From Deltaproteobacteria bacterium (GTDB lineage Bacteria; Desulfobacterota; B13-G15): 13,906 nucleotides of DNA. Position 1 is the first letter of the stretch. Each line of letters opens with the position of its first letter. This document shows positions 1-9,088 of the stretch, one piece after another. Location of the stretch: the NCBI GenBank assembly GCA_003646705.1, contig QMLK01000006.1, positions 1 through 13,906 of the forward strand, written 5' to 3'. Made by a program: the position numbers and the translations under genes. Under the pieces are notes generated by a model. It did no database searches. It was given only the letters and a program-made list of their open reading frames with translations, and had not been told where the DNA came from.

Positions 1-177
1 AAGAAGTTGATCCAGGAGATCATCGCCGAGGAGGACCCACGAGCCCCTTACAGCGACCAGCGCATCGTGGAGATCCTCAAGGCCCGTTACGGCTTGGAGA
101 TAGCCCGTAGGACCGTGGCCAAGTACAGGGAAGGCCTGGCCATTCCCTCTTCCAAGGAGAGGAGGCGGACTTGGTAG
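1..177 (+). CDS. rpoN: RNA polymerase sigma-54 factor, C-terminal fragment
   Basis: This is the last 58 residues of sigma-54, the alternative sigma factor that recognises -24/-12 promoters and needs an activator ATPase to open them. The reading frame is open from base 1 to the TAG at 175-177, so the gene is cut by the left edge. The RpoN box ARRTVAKYRE, the -24 recognition helix and family signature, is at bases 103-132 (residues 35-44 of the fragment) and matches the usual motif. It is preceded by the typical helix SDQRIVEILKARYGLEIARR. The protein ends 14 residues after the box, which is normal. It lies upstream of hpf and the regulatory PTS genes, as in many proteobacteria, where ptsN was first linked to sigma-54. 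Identification is firm. Confidence 0.95.
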   Translation, partial: KKLIQEIIAEEDPRAPYSDQRIVEILKARYGLEIARRTVAKYREGLAIPSSKERRRTW

Positions 178-182
178 CAAAG

Positions 183-211
183 TTGACAGGGAGAGGGGCT
201 TGGTCTAAAGT
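183..211 (+). promoter_or_regulatory. Candidate sigma-70 promoter for the hpf-pts operon
   Basis: A perfect -35 hexamer TTGACA (183-188) is followed by a 17-base spacer and TAAAGT (206-211), which matches 4 of 6 bases of the -10 consensus. Transcription would start near 218, giving a leader of about 38 bases before hpf. It lies only 5 bases after the rpoN stop, so it could give the hpf-ptsI genes expression independent of rpoN. Found by eye, not tested. Confidence 0.5.
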
Positions 212-215
212 CATG

Positions 216-242
216 GGGCGAAGATGTTAGGGCGCCCTTTTT
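216..242 (+). terminator. Possible short hairpin with T-run before hpf
   Basis: GGGCG (216-220) can pair with CGCCC (233-237) across a 12-base loop, followed directly by five T residues (238-242). The right arm is also part of the 8-base palindrome GGGCGCCC (230-237). It could be a weak rpoN terminator or an attenuator in the hpf leader, because the hpf Shine-Dalgarno sequence begins at 243. The stem is only 5 base pairs (6 with a G-U pair), so confidence is low. Confidence 0.25.
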
Positions 243-255
243 GGAGGAAGGGTGA

Positions 256-768
256 ATGCAGGTTCAGATAACCTTTCGCAACATGGCCCCGGAGGAGGGG
301 ATAAAGGAGTACGTCCAGAAGAAGGCCCTGCGGCTCAAGAGGTTGCTCAACGAGCCCATTGAGATGAGGGTGATCCTGGAGTCCGAGAGGTTTCGTTACC
401 TGGCGGAGGTGAACCTCAACGCAGATGGACTCAACATCGTCGGCAGACAGACCGAGGAGGACCTCCATGCGGCCATAGACCTCGTAATGGACAAGGTTGA
501 GCGGCAGGTAAAGGATCAGAAGGAGAGGAACAAGGGGAACCGTCTCCGCTCACGGCAGGTCAGCATCCACCTCGTGGCCCCTGCGGAGCGGCGCATCGTC
601 AAGAGCAAGCCCTATCCGGTCAAACCCATGTCCCTACAGGAGGCCGCAGAGGAGCTCGAGGCCCGAGGCGATGATTTCATAATCTTCATCGATGTATCCA
701 GCGACAAGGTCAACATCCTTTACAAGAGGAGGGACGGCAACTACGGATTGATCGAGCCGGAATACTGA
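256..768 (+). CDS. hpf: Ribosome hibernation promoting factor, long form
   Basis: HPF binds the 30S decoding region and, in the long form, joins two ribosomes into inactive 100S dimers in slow growth. The 170 residues show the two expected parts. The N-terminal S30AE/HPF domain (about 1-97) begins MQVQITFRNM and contains the Lys/Arg-rich helix around DKVERQVKDQKERNKGN. The C-terminal dimerisation domain (about 112-170) contains VKPMSLQEAAEELEARGDDF, a VNILYKRRDG strand and the family ending GNYGLIEP. The inter-domain linker is short, so the protein is slightly shorter than the usual 175-190 residues. The start is ATG 256, 8 bases after a good Shine-Dalgarno GGAGG (243-247). It is the first gene of the operon; ptsN starts 4 bases after its stop. 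Confidence 0.93.
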   Translation: MQVQITFRNMAPEEGIKEYVQKKALRLKRLLNEPIEMRVILESERFRYLAEVNLNADGLNIVGRQTEEDLHAAIDLVMDKVERQVKDQKERNKGNRLRSRQVSIHLVAPAERRIVKSKPYPVKPMSLQEAAEELEARGDDFIIFIDVSSDKVNILYKRRDGNYGLIEPEY

Positions 769-772
769 AGAG

Positions 773-1237
773 ATGAAGTTGACGGAGATGTTGGATGAAT
801 CTTCAGTGGTGGAGGAATTGACCTCGAGGGACAAGGAGGGAGCCCTCAGGGAGTTGGTCTCAGTGCTCGCCAGAAGGGGGAAGTTGAAGGACGAGGCCAA
901 GGCCCTCGAGGTCCTCTTTGAGCGGGAGAAGTTGGGGAGCACGGGCATCGGAGAGGGGATCGCCATCCCCCACGGCAAACTCCCGGATCTGGAGAGGGTC
1001 GTCTGCGCCTTCGGCAGGAGCAAGGAGGGGATAGACTTTGAGGCCGTGGACGGCCAGCCGGTCCATCTCCTCTTTCTGCTCCTTGCCCCCGAAAATTCCG
1101 CCAGCGAGCACCTCAAGGCCCTCGCCCGGCTCTCCAGGCTGTTGAAGGACCCCCTTTTTCGTAGGCGCCTCTTGGAGGCCGAAGACCGGGAGAGCTTGTA
1201 CCACACCATTGTCGAGGAAGACGAAAGATACGGATAG
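773..1237 (+). CDS. ptsN: PTS EIIA-Ntr-type regulatory protein
   Basis: This is a soluble EIIA of the fructose/nitrogen family. It takes phosphate from HPr-His~P and acts as a regulator (in enterics on K+ transport and nitrogen/stress signalling), not in sugar uptake. Its 154 residues are the usual length for a single EIIA-2 domain. The signature STGIGEGIAIPHGK is intact, with the phosphorylated His at residue 67. The later strands (HLLFLLLAPENSASEHLKAL) also fit the family. No transmembrane or EIIB segment is attached. The start is ATG 773, 4 bases after the hpf stop and without a strong Shine-Dalgarno, so translation is probably coupled to hpf. Its last 29 bases overlap the start chosen for hprK. 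The symbol follows the family name; the regulatory target here is unknown. Confidence 0.92.
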   Translation: MKLTEMLDESSVVEELTSRDKEGALRELVSVLARRGKLKDEAKALEVLFEREKLGSTGIGEGIAIPHGKLPDLERVVCAFGRSKEGIDFEAVDGQPVHLLFLLLAPENSASEHLKALARLSRLLKDPLFRRRLLEAEDRESLYHTIVEEDERYG

Positions 1238-1790
1238 GCCCACCTCCGATCCTCGACCGATCCTACACCTGCACGGGGTCTTGGTAGACGTCTTCGGGGT
1301 AGGTGTGCTCATCATCGGCCGCAGCGGTATCGGCAAGAGCGAGTGCGCCCTGGAGTTGATCATGAGGGGTCACAGGCTGGTGGCAGATGACCTCATCCAC
1401 CTGGAGAGGAGCCCGGAGGGGAAGCTCTACGGCTACGGCGAGGAGCTCGGCCGTCACATGATGGAGATAAGGGGGCTGGGGATCGTGGACGTCGAGAGGC
1501 TCTTCGGGGTTGCGGCCACCAGGGAGAGGAAGCGGGTCCACATGGTGATAGAGCTCTCAGACCCCGAGGGGGAGATAGAGGACAGGACAGGGCTGGAGGA
1601 GAGGAGGTGGGAGGCCCTGGGGGTGGAGCTGCCCGTGAAGAGGATCCCCGTGACCCCTGGGAGGAACCTCTCGGCCATAGTGGAGGTGGCCGCTCGCAAC
1701 TTCCTCCTGGAGGAGAGGGGTCTCAAGGCTGCAAAGGAGCTTGAGAGGAGGCTCCTGGACAAGATGAGGGAGGACGGGCCGTGCATTTAG
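1209..1790 (+). CDS. hprK: HPr kinase/phosphorylase, catalytic domain only
   Basis: HprK phosphorylates a serine of HPr using ATP or pyrophosphate and also reverses the reaction. The complete catalytic domain is visible: the HGVLVDVFG segment with His22, P-loop GRSGIGKS at 37-44, acidic pair VADD (Asp60/61), the family motif EIRGLGIVDV (86-95) and the C-terminal PVTPGRNLSAIVEVAARNF (147-165). At 193 residues it lacks the roughly 120-residue N-terminal domain of classical HprK (about 310 residues), as do the short alphaproteobacterial forms. The frame is closed upstream by TGA at 1143, and no ATG or GTG lies between there and the catalytic domain. TTG 1209, inside the end of ptsN, is the only reasonable start; its Shine-Dalgarno is poor, suggesting coupling to ptsN. 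It overlaps rapZ by 10 bases. Confidence 0.9.
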   Translation: MSRKTKDTDRPTSDPRPILHLHGVLVDVFGVGVLIIGRSGIGKSECALELIMRGHRLVADDLIHLERSPEGKLYGYGEELGRHMMEIRGLGIVDVERLFGVAATRERKRVHMVIELSDPEGEIEDRTGLEERRWEALGVELPVKRIPVTPGRNLSAIVEVAARNFLLEERGLKAAKELERRLLDKMREDGPCI

Positions 1791-2662
1791 TGCTGATAAG
1801 CGGCCTCTCCGGCTCGGGGAAATCCACGGCCCTGAAGGCCTTAGAGGACAGCGGCTACTTCTGCGTGGATAACCTCCCCGCATCGCTCCTGCCCACCTTG
1901 ATCGATCTCTGTCGGCACTCCTCCAAGGACATCTCCAAGGTGGCCATGGTCGTGGACATCAGGGGGAGGGAGTTCCTCGGGGATCTGCGCAAGGCCCTGG
2001 AGGCGGTGAGGGCGCAGGGGCACGAGGTGAGGGTCCTCTTCCTCGAGGCGGCCGACGAGGTCCTCATCGCCCGCTTCAGCGAGACCAGGCGCAAGCACCC
2101 TCTGCAGGATAGGGGGGGATCGCTTTCGGAGGCGGTGAGGCTCGAACGGGGGGAGATGAGCTTCCTCAGGGACATGGCCGACGAGGTGATAGACACCACC
2201 GACCTTACCGGTCACCAATTGCGGGTCCTCATCCTGGAGAGGCTGGAGCTCCTGCGCAGCAGCCTGAAGGTCTCCTTGCTCTCCTTCGGCTACAGCTTCG
2301 GCCTTCCGCCCGAGGCCGACCTGGTCATGGACGTGAGGTTCCTCCCCAACCCCTTCTACGTGAAGGAGCTTCGGGACCTGGACGGTCTGGACGAACGGGT
2401 GAGGAGGTACATCTTCGACTTCCTGGAAGGGAAGGAGTTCCTGCGACGGTTCCTGGACCTGCTGGACTACCTCCTGCCGCTCTACGAGAGGGAGGGCAAG
2501 AGCCTCCTCACCGTCGCCGTCGGCTGCACCGGCGGCAGGCACCGCTCCCCCGCTGTGGTCCAGGAGCTCGGCCACCGTCTCAAGGGCCGTGGCAGGGAGG
2601 TGACGCTGAGACACCGTGACCTGAGGGGACTTGAAGGACATCATGGGGGAAGAGAGATATAA
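1781..2662 (+). CDS. rapZ: RNase adapter protein RapZ (YvcJ/YhbJ family)
   Basis: RapZ is a nucleotide-binding protein. In enterics it directs RNase E to the small RNA GlmZ and so tunes glucosamine-6-phosphate synthesis; elsewhere the family is known as YvcJ. The 293 residues are full length. Walker A is GLSGSGKST (8-16), a probable Walker B is VAMVVDIRG (54-62), and the conserved C-terminal phosphate-binding motif GCTGGRHRS is at 248-256, followed by REVTLRHRDL near the end. The start is GTG 1781, 7 bases after GGGAGG (1768-1773), giving MHLVLISGLSGSGKS, the family's normal N-terminus. It overlaps hprK by 10 bases. Adjacency to ptsN/hprK is common in proteobacteria and links the protein to the PTS. 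Whether a GlmZ-like RNA exists here cannot be seen. Confidence 0.94.
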   Translation: MHLVLISGLSGSGKSTALKALEDSGYFCVDNLPASLLPTLIDLCRHSSKDISKVAMVVDIRGREFLGDLRKALEAVRAQGHEVRVLFLEAADEVLIARFSETRRKHPLQDRGGSLSEAVRLERGEMSFLRDMADEVIDTTDLTGHQLRVLILERLELLRSSLKVSLLSFGYSFGLPPEADLVMDVRFLPNPFYVKELRDLDGLDERVRRYIFDFLEGKEFLRRFLDLLDYLLPLYEREGKSLLTVAVGCTGGRHRSPAVVQELGHRLKGRGREVTLRHRDLRGLEGHHGGREI

Positions 2663-2677
2663 TGGGGAGGTTAAGAG

Positions 2678-3100
2678 ATGGTAGGCGTCCTGATAGTGAC
2701 CCACTCGGCCTTGGCCGATGAGCTTCTGCTTGCCACCCAGCAGATCGTGGGTGAAATAGAGGGCATAGAGCCCATCTCTATAGACCCCACGGAGCCCGTC
2801 GAGGACATAAGGGATCGGATAAAGAAGGGGATCAAGAAGGTGGACAGGGGCGAAGGGGTCCTGATCCTGACGGATATGTTCGGCGGCACCCCTTCCAACA
2901 TAAGCCTCTCCTTTCTGGAGGGGGGGAAGGTGGAGGTGGTCACCGGGGTCAACCTCCCCATGTTGCTCAAGTTGGCCACCCTCAAGGACGAGATGGACCT
3001 GAAGGAGCTGGCCTCCTACATCGTCAACTACGGCAAGAGGAACATCCATTTGGCCTCTGAGGTCTTGGAGCGAAAGTCAGAGGAGGTGAAGGGGTCATAG
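2678..3100 (+). CDS. manX: PTS EIIA-Man (fructoselysine/mannose family) domain protein
   Basis: This is a stand-alone EIIA of the mannose family that accepts phosphate from HPr. The 140 residues begin MVGVLIVTHSALADELL, with the phosphorylated His at residue 9 (usual position 9-10). The conserved loop LTDMFGGTPSN (residues 64-74) and the GVNLPMLLKL segment are typical. Unlike E. coli ManX it has no EIIB domain, and no EIIC/EIID genes are nearby, so it is probably a regulatory phosphate acceptor. ATG 2678 is preceded by GGGGAGG (2664-2670). It starts 15 bases after the rapZ stop. Its last codons contain the strong Shine-Dalgarno AGGAGGTGA that appears to serve ptsH. The family assignment is firm; the symbol is by homology to the EIIA part only. 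Confidence 0.9.
   Translation: MVGVLIVTHSALADELLLATQQIVGEIEGIEPISIDPTEPVEDIRDRIKKGIKKVDRGEGVLILTDMFGGTPSNISLSFLEGGKVEVVTGVNLPMLLKLATLKDEMDLKELASYIVNYGKRNIHLASEVLERKSEEVKGS
3081..3099 (+). promoter_or_regulatory. Strong ribosome binding site and possible ATA start for ptsH
   Basis: AGGAGGTGA (3081-3089), a near-perfect anti-16S match, lies in the last codons of manX. Seven bases later is ATA (3097-3099), in frame with ptsH and overlapping the manX stop TAG (3098-3100). No ATG, GTG or TTG in the ptsH frame is at this distance. Starting at ATA would give HPr 9 extra residues. The next in-frame canonical start is GTG 3124. GTG 3101 is out of frame and meets TAA within 11 codons. Confidence 0.5.
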
Positions 3101-3123
3101 GTGAGCAGAGGGCTGAGAGGCTC

Positions 3124-3375
3124 GTGGAGATAAAGAACAAGCTGGGGCTTCATGCCCGGGCCGCCAACATGATCGTAAAGGTGGCCAACCGTTATCGGGC
3201 GAAGGTCACCTTGGAGAAGGATGGGGTGGAGGCCAACGGCAAGAGCATCATGGGCTTGCTCATGCTGGCCGCTGGCAAAGGGGCCAAGTTACGGATACGG
3301 GCCCAGGGGGAGGACGCCTCCGAAGCCGTGGAGGAGATAGCCCGCTTGGTGGAGGGCAACTTCGGTGAGGAATAA
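3124..3375 (+). CDS. ptsH: Phosphocarrier protein HPr
   Basis: HPr carries phosphate from Enzyme I to EIIA proteins. The active-site region reads KLGLHARAA, with the phosphorylated His at residue 10 of this start (His15 in E. coli numbering). The regulatory serine region GKSIMGLLML is intact (Ser41, equivalent to Ser46), so HprK has a target. The residue after HAR is Ala rather than the common Pro. From GTG 3124 the product has 83 residues, about five shorter than usual, and would lose most of the first beta strand. Its nearest Shine-Dalgarno (GAGAGG, 3115-3120) is only 3 bases away. The real start may be ATA 3097, giving 92 residues behind the strong site at 3081-3089, or a frameshift may lie just upstream. 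It overlaps ptsI by 11 bases. Function is certain; the start is not. Confidence 0.93.
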   Translation: MEIKNKLGLHARAANMIVKVANRYRAKVTLEKDGVEANGKSIMGLLMLAAGKGAKLRIRAQGEDASEAVEEIARLVEGNFGEE

Positions 3376-5137
3376 GGGGGAAGAGAGGGTCTTCGCCGGT
3401 ATAGGGGTCTCCCCGGGGATCGTGATGGGGAAGGTCCTGCTCCTTGAGGCCCCGGGGCTCAGCTTCACCCCTCGCCGGATCTCCCATGTCTTGATCGAGG
3501 CCGAGATAGCGAGGTTCCACAAGGCCCTCGAGCGGGCCAAGGAGGAACTGAGGCAGATAAGGGAGCGCCTCCTCTCCAAGGGCATGGTCCAGCAGGCATC
3601 GCTCCTCGAGGTCCACCTCCAACTGCTGGAGGATCGGATGCTGGTGGAGGGGACGGAGGAGTTGGTGAGGGAGGAGCTGATAAACGCGGAGTGGGCCCTG
3701 GAGATGATGCTCAAGAGGGTTCTGGAGGCCTTTGAGAGGGTCAACGAGGAGTACATCCGGGAGCGCAGGGAGGACGTAAGGCAGGTGGTCCAACGGGTCA
3801 TGAGACACCTGGTGGGTCATCCCGTCCCGGACCTCGAGGCGGTGGCCGACGGCGTAGTGGTAGTGGCCCATGACCTCTCTCCAGGGGATACCGCCCAGCT
3901 GAACATCGCCAAGGTCATGGGCTTTGCCACCGACATCGGTAGCTCCACCTCCCACACGGCCATAGTGGCCAAGTCCCTGGGCCTGCCCGCGGTGGTGGGC
4001 TTGAAGGAGATCACGGCCCACGTCCGAGGGGGCGAGGCGGTCATCATAGACGGCAACGAGGGGGTGGTGATCCTCGAGCCCTCCGAGAGCACTCTCAAGA
4101 AATACGAACTCAAGAGGCAGAGGTATAGGTACCTGATAAGGGAGCTCCTCAAGTTCGCTCCCCTTCCCTCCGAGACCCTCGATGGATACCACATGGCGCT
4201 GCGGGCCAACATCGAGTTCGTGGAAGAGGTCAGGGCCCTTGGGCAGTACGGGGCTGAGGGCGTGGGGCTCTATCGAACCGAATACCTCTACCTGAACCGT
4301 CAGGACCTGCCCTCGGAGGAGGAGCACTTCGAGTGCTACAGGAAGGTGGCCACGGAGGTCGCCCCCCACGGGGCCACCATAAGGACCCTCGACCTGGGGG
4401 GCGACAAGTTCGCCTCGAGGATCGACGTCCCTGGGGAGATGAACCCTGCCCTTGGGCTCAGGGCCATAAGGCTTTGCCTCTTGGAGCGGGAGATCTTCAA
4501 GACGCAGCTTCGGGGGATCCTCAGGGCCAGTGCTTACGGCAAGGTGCGGATCCTGCTGCCCATGATCTCGGGCTTGGAGGAGCTCCGGGAGGCCAAGATG
4601 GTCATCGAGGAGGCGAAGGAGGAGCTGGATCGTCGGGGGGTGGCCTTCGACCCCGGGGTGGAGGTGGGGGTCATGATAGAGGTCCCTTCGGCCGCGGTGG
4701 TGGCCGATCTACTGGCCAAGGAGGCGGACTTCTTCTCCATAGGCACCAACGACCTGATCCAGTACACCCTCGCCATCGACAGGATCAACGAACACGTGGC
4801 CTATCTCTATCAGCCGCTCCATCCCGCCATCCTGAGGCTCATAGAGGAGATCGTGGAGAGGGCCCACGGGGAGGGGATCGAGGTCGGGATATGCGGTGAG
4901 ATGGCCGCCGACCCCCTTTACACCTTGGTCTTCTTGGGACTCGGACTGGACGAGTTGAGCATGAACGCCATGGCCATCCCCAGGGTGAAGAGGGTCCTGA
5001 GGAAGGCCACCAGGGAGGACGGGAAGGCCCTCTTGCGGGAACTCCTCCGCTTCTCCTCGGCCAAGGAGGCCGAGGCCTTCCTCAGGAGGGAGATGGCGTC
5101 CCTCTTTCCGGACGACTTCATCCGTTGTGAGGCATGA
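3365..5137 (+). CDS. ptsI: Phosphoenolpyruvate-protein phosphotransferase (Enzyme I)
   Basis: Enzyme I takes phosphate from PEP onto a histidine and passes it to HPr, driving the whole pathway. The 590 residues match canonical EI (about 570-590). There is an N-terminal HPr-binding/swivelling domain with active His197 in GSSTSHTAIVAKS, where GGRTSHT is more usual, and a C-terminal PEP-binding TIM barrel. The barrel carries GVGLYRTEYL (298-307), RTLDLGGDK (340-348), the GTNDLIQY segment near 460 and catalytic Cys510 in GICGEMA. No N-terminal GAF domain is present, so this is the PtsI type rather than PtsP. The start is GTG 3365 with GGAGG (3351-3355) 9 bases upstream, overlapping the end of ptsH. 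It is the last gene of the operon; its stop is 3 bases from the stop of the convergent FAD oxidoreductase gene, with no clear terminator. Confidence 0.96.
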   Translation: MRNKGEERVFAGIGVSPGIVMGKVLLLEAPGLSFTPRRISHVLIEAEIARFHKALERAKEELRQIRERLLSKGMVQQASLLEVHLQLLEDRMLVEGTEELVREELINAEWALEMMLKRVLEAFERVNEEYIRERREDVRQVVQRVMRHLVGHPVPDLEAVADGVVVVAHDLSPGDTAQLNIAKVMGFATDIGSSTSHTAIVAKSLGLPAVVGLKEITAHVRGGEAVIIDGNEGVVILEPSESTLKKYELKRQRYRYLIRELLKFAPLPSETLDGYHMALRANIEFVEEVRALGQYGAEGVGLYRTEYLYLNRQDLPSEEEHFECYRKVATEVAPHGATIRTLDLGGDKFASRIDVPGEMNPALGLRAIRLCLLEREIFKTQLRGILRASAYGKVRILLPMISGLEELREAKMVIEEAKEELDRRGVAFDPGVEVGVMIEVPSAAVVADLLAKEADFFSIGTNDLIQYTLAIDRINEHVAYLYQPLHPAILRLIEEIVERAHGEGIEVGICGEMAADPLYTLVFLGLGLDELSMNAMAIPRVKRVLRKATREDGKALLRELLRFSSAKEAEAFLRREMASLFPDDFIRCEA

Positions 5138-5140
5138 CCC

Positions 5141-7773
<2,633 letters not shown>

Positions 7774-8577
7774 ATGAGGAGGCGCGCCCCTAAAAGGGCC
7801 CTCATCGCGGTCCTCGTCTTATCGTCTCTTTTCTTCCTCTCGCTAAATCTCACCGGAAAATGGGATGCGGGCTGGCTCTATGGGGCCTTCTTGACCATAA
7901 CGGGCCCCCCTCAAAAGGCCCTGAGCTGGGCAGAGAAGAAGGTCGAGGACCTCTTCTACAGCTACCTCTACCTGGTAAACCTCAGGGAGGAAAATCGGCG
8001 CCTGAAGGAGGCCCTCAAGAGGCTGACCTATGAACGGAACCTGTTGCTGGAACAGGTCGAGGAACTGAAGCGATTGCGGCAACTCCTGAAGTTCAAGGAA
8101 CGGACCAAGTTGAGGATGGTCCCGGCGGAGGTGGTGGCCCTTTCGCCGGAGCCCCACATCCGTACCCTGGTGATCGACAAGGGGAGCACTGACGGCCTGA
8201 AGGAGGGGATGCCCGTAGTGGCCTGGGAGGGGGTGGTAGGGAGGATCCTCCATGTGGGGCAGAGGACCTCCATGGTGCTGCCCATAGTGGAGAGGGGTTC
8301 GGCCGTCAGCGTCCTGCTTCGGTCCTCGAGGACGAGGGCCATCCTCGAAGGGGAGGGCAAGGGATGTAGGCTCGTCTACATCCCCCGGGACAAGGAGGTA
8401 CGGGAGGGGGAAGGGGTGATCACCAGCGGCCTGGACGGCATCTACCCCAAGGGCCTCCCCGTAGGACGGGTGGTAAAGGTCACCAGGGGCAGTAGGCGGT
8501 TCTTCCTCGAGGTGGAGGTCGCCCCAGCGGTGGACTTCGGCAAGCTGGAAGAGGTGATGGTCTTGGTAGGAGGCTGA
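7774..8577 (+). CDS. mreC: Rod shape-determining protein MreC
   Basis: MreC is a bitopic inner-membrane protein whose periplasmic part forms filaments and activates PBP2-RodA. The 267 residues show a short basic cytoplasmic tail (MRRRAPKR), one membrane segment (about 9-26), and a coiled coil (about 68-105: NLREENRRLKEALKRL and the following heptads). A beta-barrel domain follows, with conserved segments such as VVALSPEPHIRTLVIDKGS, DGLKEGMPVV and VITSGLDGIYPKGLPVG. The length is typical. ATG 7774 directly abuts the mreB stop (TAGATG); GGGAGGT (7754-7760) is 13 bases upstream, farther than usual, so coupling to mreB is likely. Confidence 0.95.
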   Translation: MRRRAPKRALIAVLVLSSLFFLSLNLTGKWDAGWLYGAFLTITGPPQKALSWAEKKVEDLFYSYLYLVNLREENRRLKEALKRLTYERNLLLEQVEELKRLRQLLKFKERTKLRMVPAEVVALSPEPHIRTLVIDKGSTDGLKEGMPVVAWEGVVGRILHVGQRTSMVLPIVERGSAVSVLLRSSRTRAILEGEGKGCRLVYIPRDKEVREGEGVITSGLDGIYPKGLPVGRVVKVTRGSRRFFLEVEVAPAVDFGKLEEVMVLVGG

Positions 8578-8578
8578 T

Positions 8579-9088
8579 GTGCGAAGGGCCCTCTTCTTCG
8601 TCTTCCTCTGTTGGGTCTATCTCTTCATAGAGGGTTCCGCCCTCGCCTTCCTCCCTTGGGACCTCCCCCCTCCTGCCCTTGCCCTCTTGATGGTCCTCTA
8701 TGCAGCCCTTAACCCCCCCTTGGGGCCCTTTGAGGCCCTCTCGGTGGGCCTTGTGGCTGACCTCCTCTCGGGGGCCCCCTTCGGACTCGGTGGCTTGAGC
8801 AAGCTGCTGCTCTTCCTGGCCCTCAGGAGGTTCGCCTACGGGGTGGAGATGCAGAAGCCCTTCCTCTTCGTCCTTTTGGCCTTCCCGGCCTCCTTGGCCG
8901 ATATACTCCTTCAGGAGGCCGTCCTCCTCCTCGGGGGGCCGCGTCCTCCCATCGATCCCCTCTGGGCCATCGCCTCCTCAGGCCTGACCGTTGCCTTGGC
9001 CTGGCCCGTCTTTTATCTGACCAGAAGGGCCCTTCGCCCTTTTGAGGGTAAGGGGAGGGAGGTCTTCAGTGGCTTGGTACGCGAATAA
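8579..9088 (+). CDS. mreD: Rod shape-determining protein MreD
   Basis: MreD is a small integral membrane partner of MreC that modulates its effect on the PBP2-RodA synthase. The 169 residues are very hydrophobic with about five membrane segments (starting near 3, 33, 55, 95 and 130). They include family-like stretches GPFEALSVGLVADLLSGAPF and ADILLQEAVLLL. The start is GTG 8579, overlapping nothing but 1 base from the mreC stop; AGGAGG (8568-8573) is 5 bases upstream. ATG 8577 is out of frame. The 3' end overlaps mrdA. Sequence conservation of MreD is weak, so the call rests on topology, length and position between mreC and mrdA. Confidence 0.92.
   Translation: MRRALFFVFLCWVYLFIEGSALAFLPWDLPPPALALLMVLYAALNPPLGPFEALSVGLVADLLSGAPFGLGGLSKLLLFLALRRFAYGVEMQKPFLFVLLAFPASLADILLQEAVLLLGGPRPPIDPLWAIASSGLTVALAWPVFYLTRRALRPFEGKGREVFSGLVRE

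Noticed and set aside
1146..1237. Possible +1 ribosomal frameshift making a PtsN-HprK fusion at CCCCTTTTTC (1151-1160)
   Set aside because: The slip would cut off the conserved end of PtsN and insert about 16 residues unlike either family; there is no stimulating stop codon or pseudoknot evident. A separate TTG start is simpler.
1841..3049. Long minus-strand open frame (402 codons) across rapZ and manX
   Set aside because: It is the reverse shadow of two well-recognised genes; the product is low-complexity His/Leu/Pro/Glu-rich with no motifs and no ribosome site. The same applies to minus-strand frames at 3260-4369, 10858-11913 and 12612-13622.
9042..9068. TTG 9042 as the mrdA start
   Set aside because: GTG 9069 has a well-placed Shine-Dalgarno GGGAGG; the extra nine residues are only out-of-frame mreD sequence.
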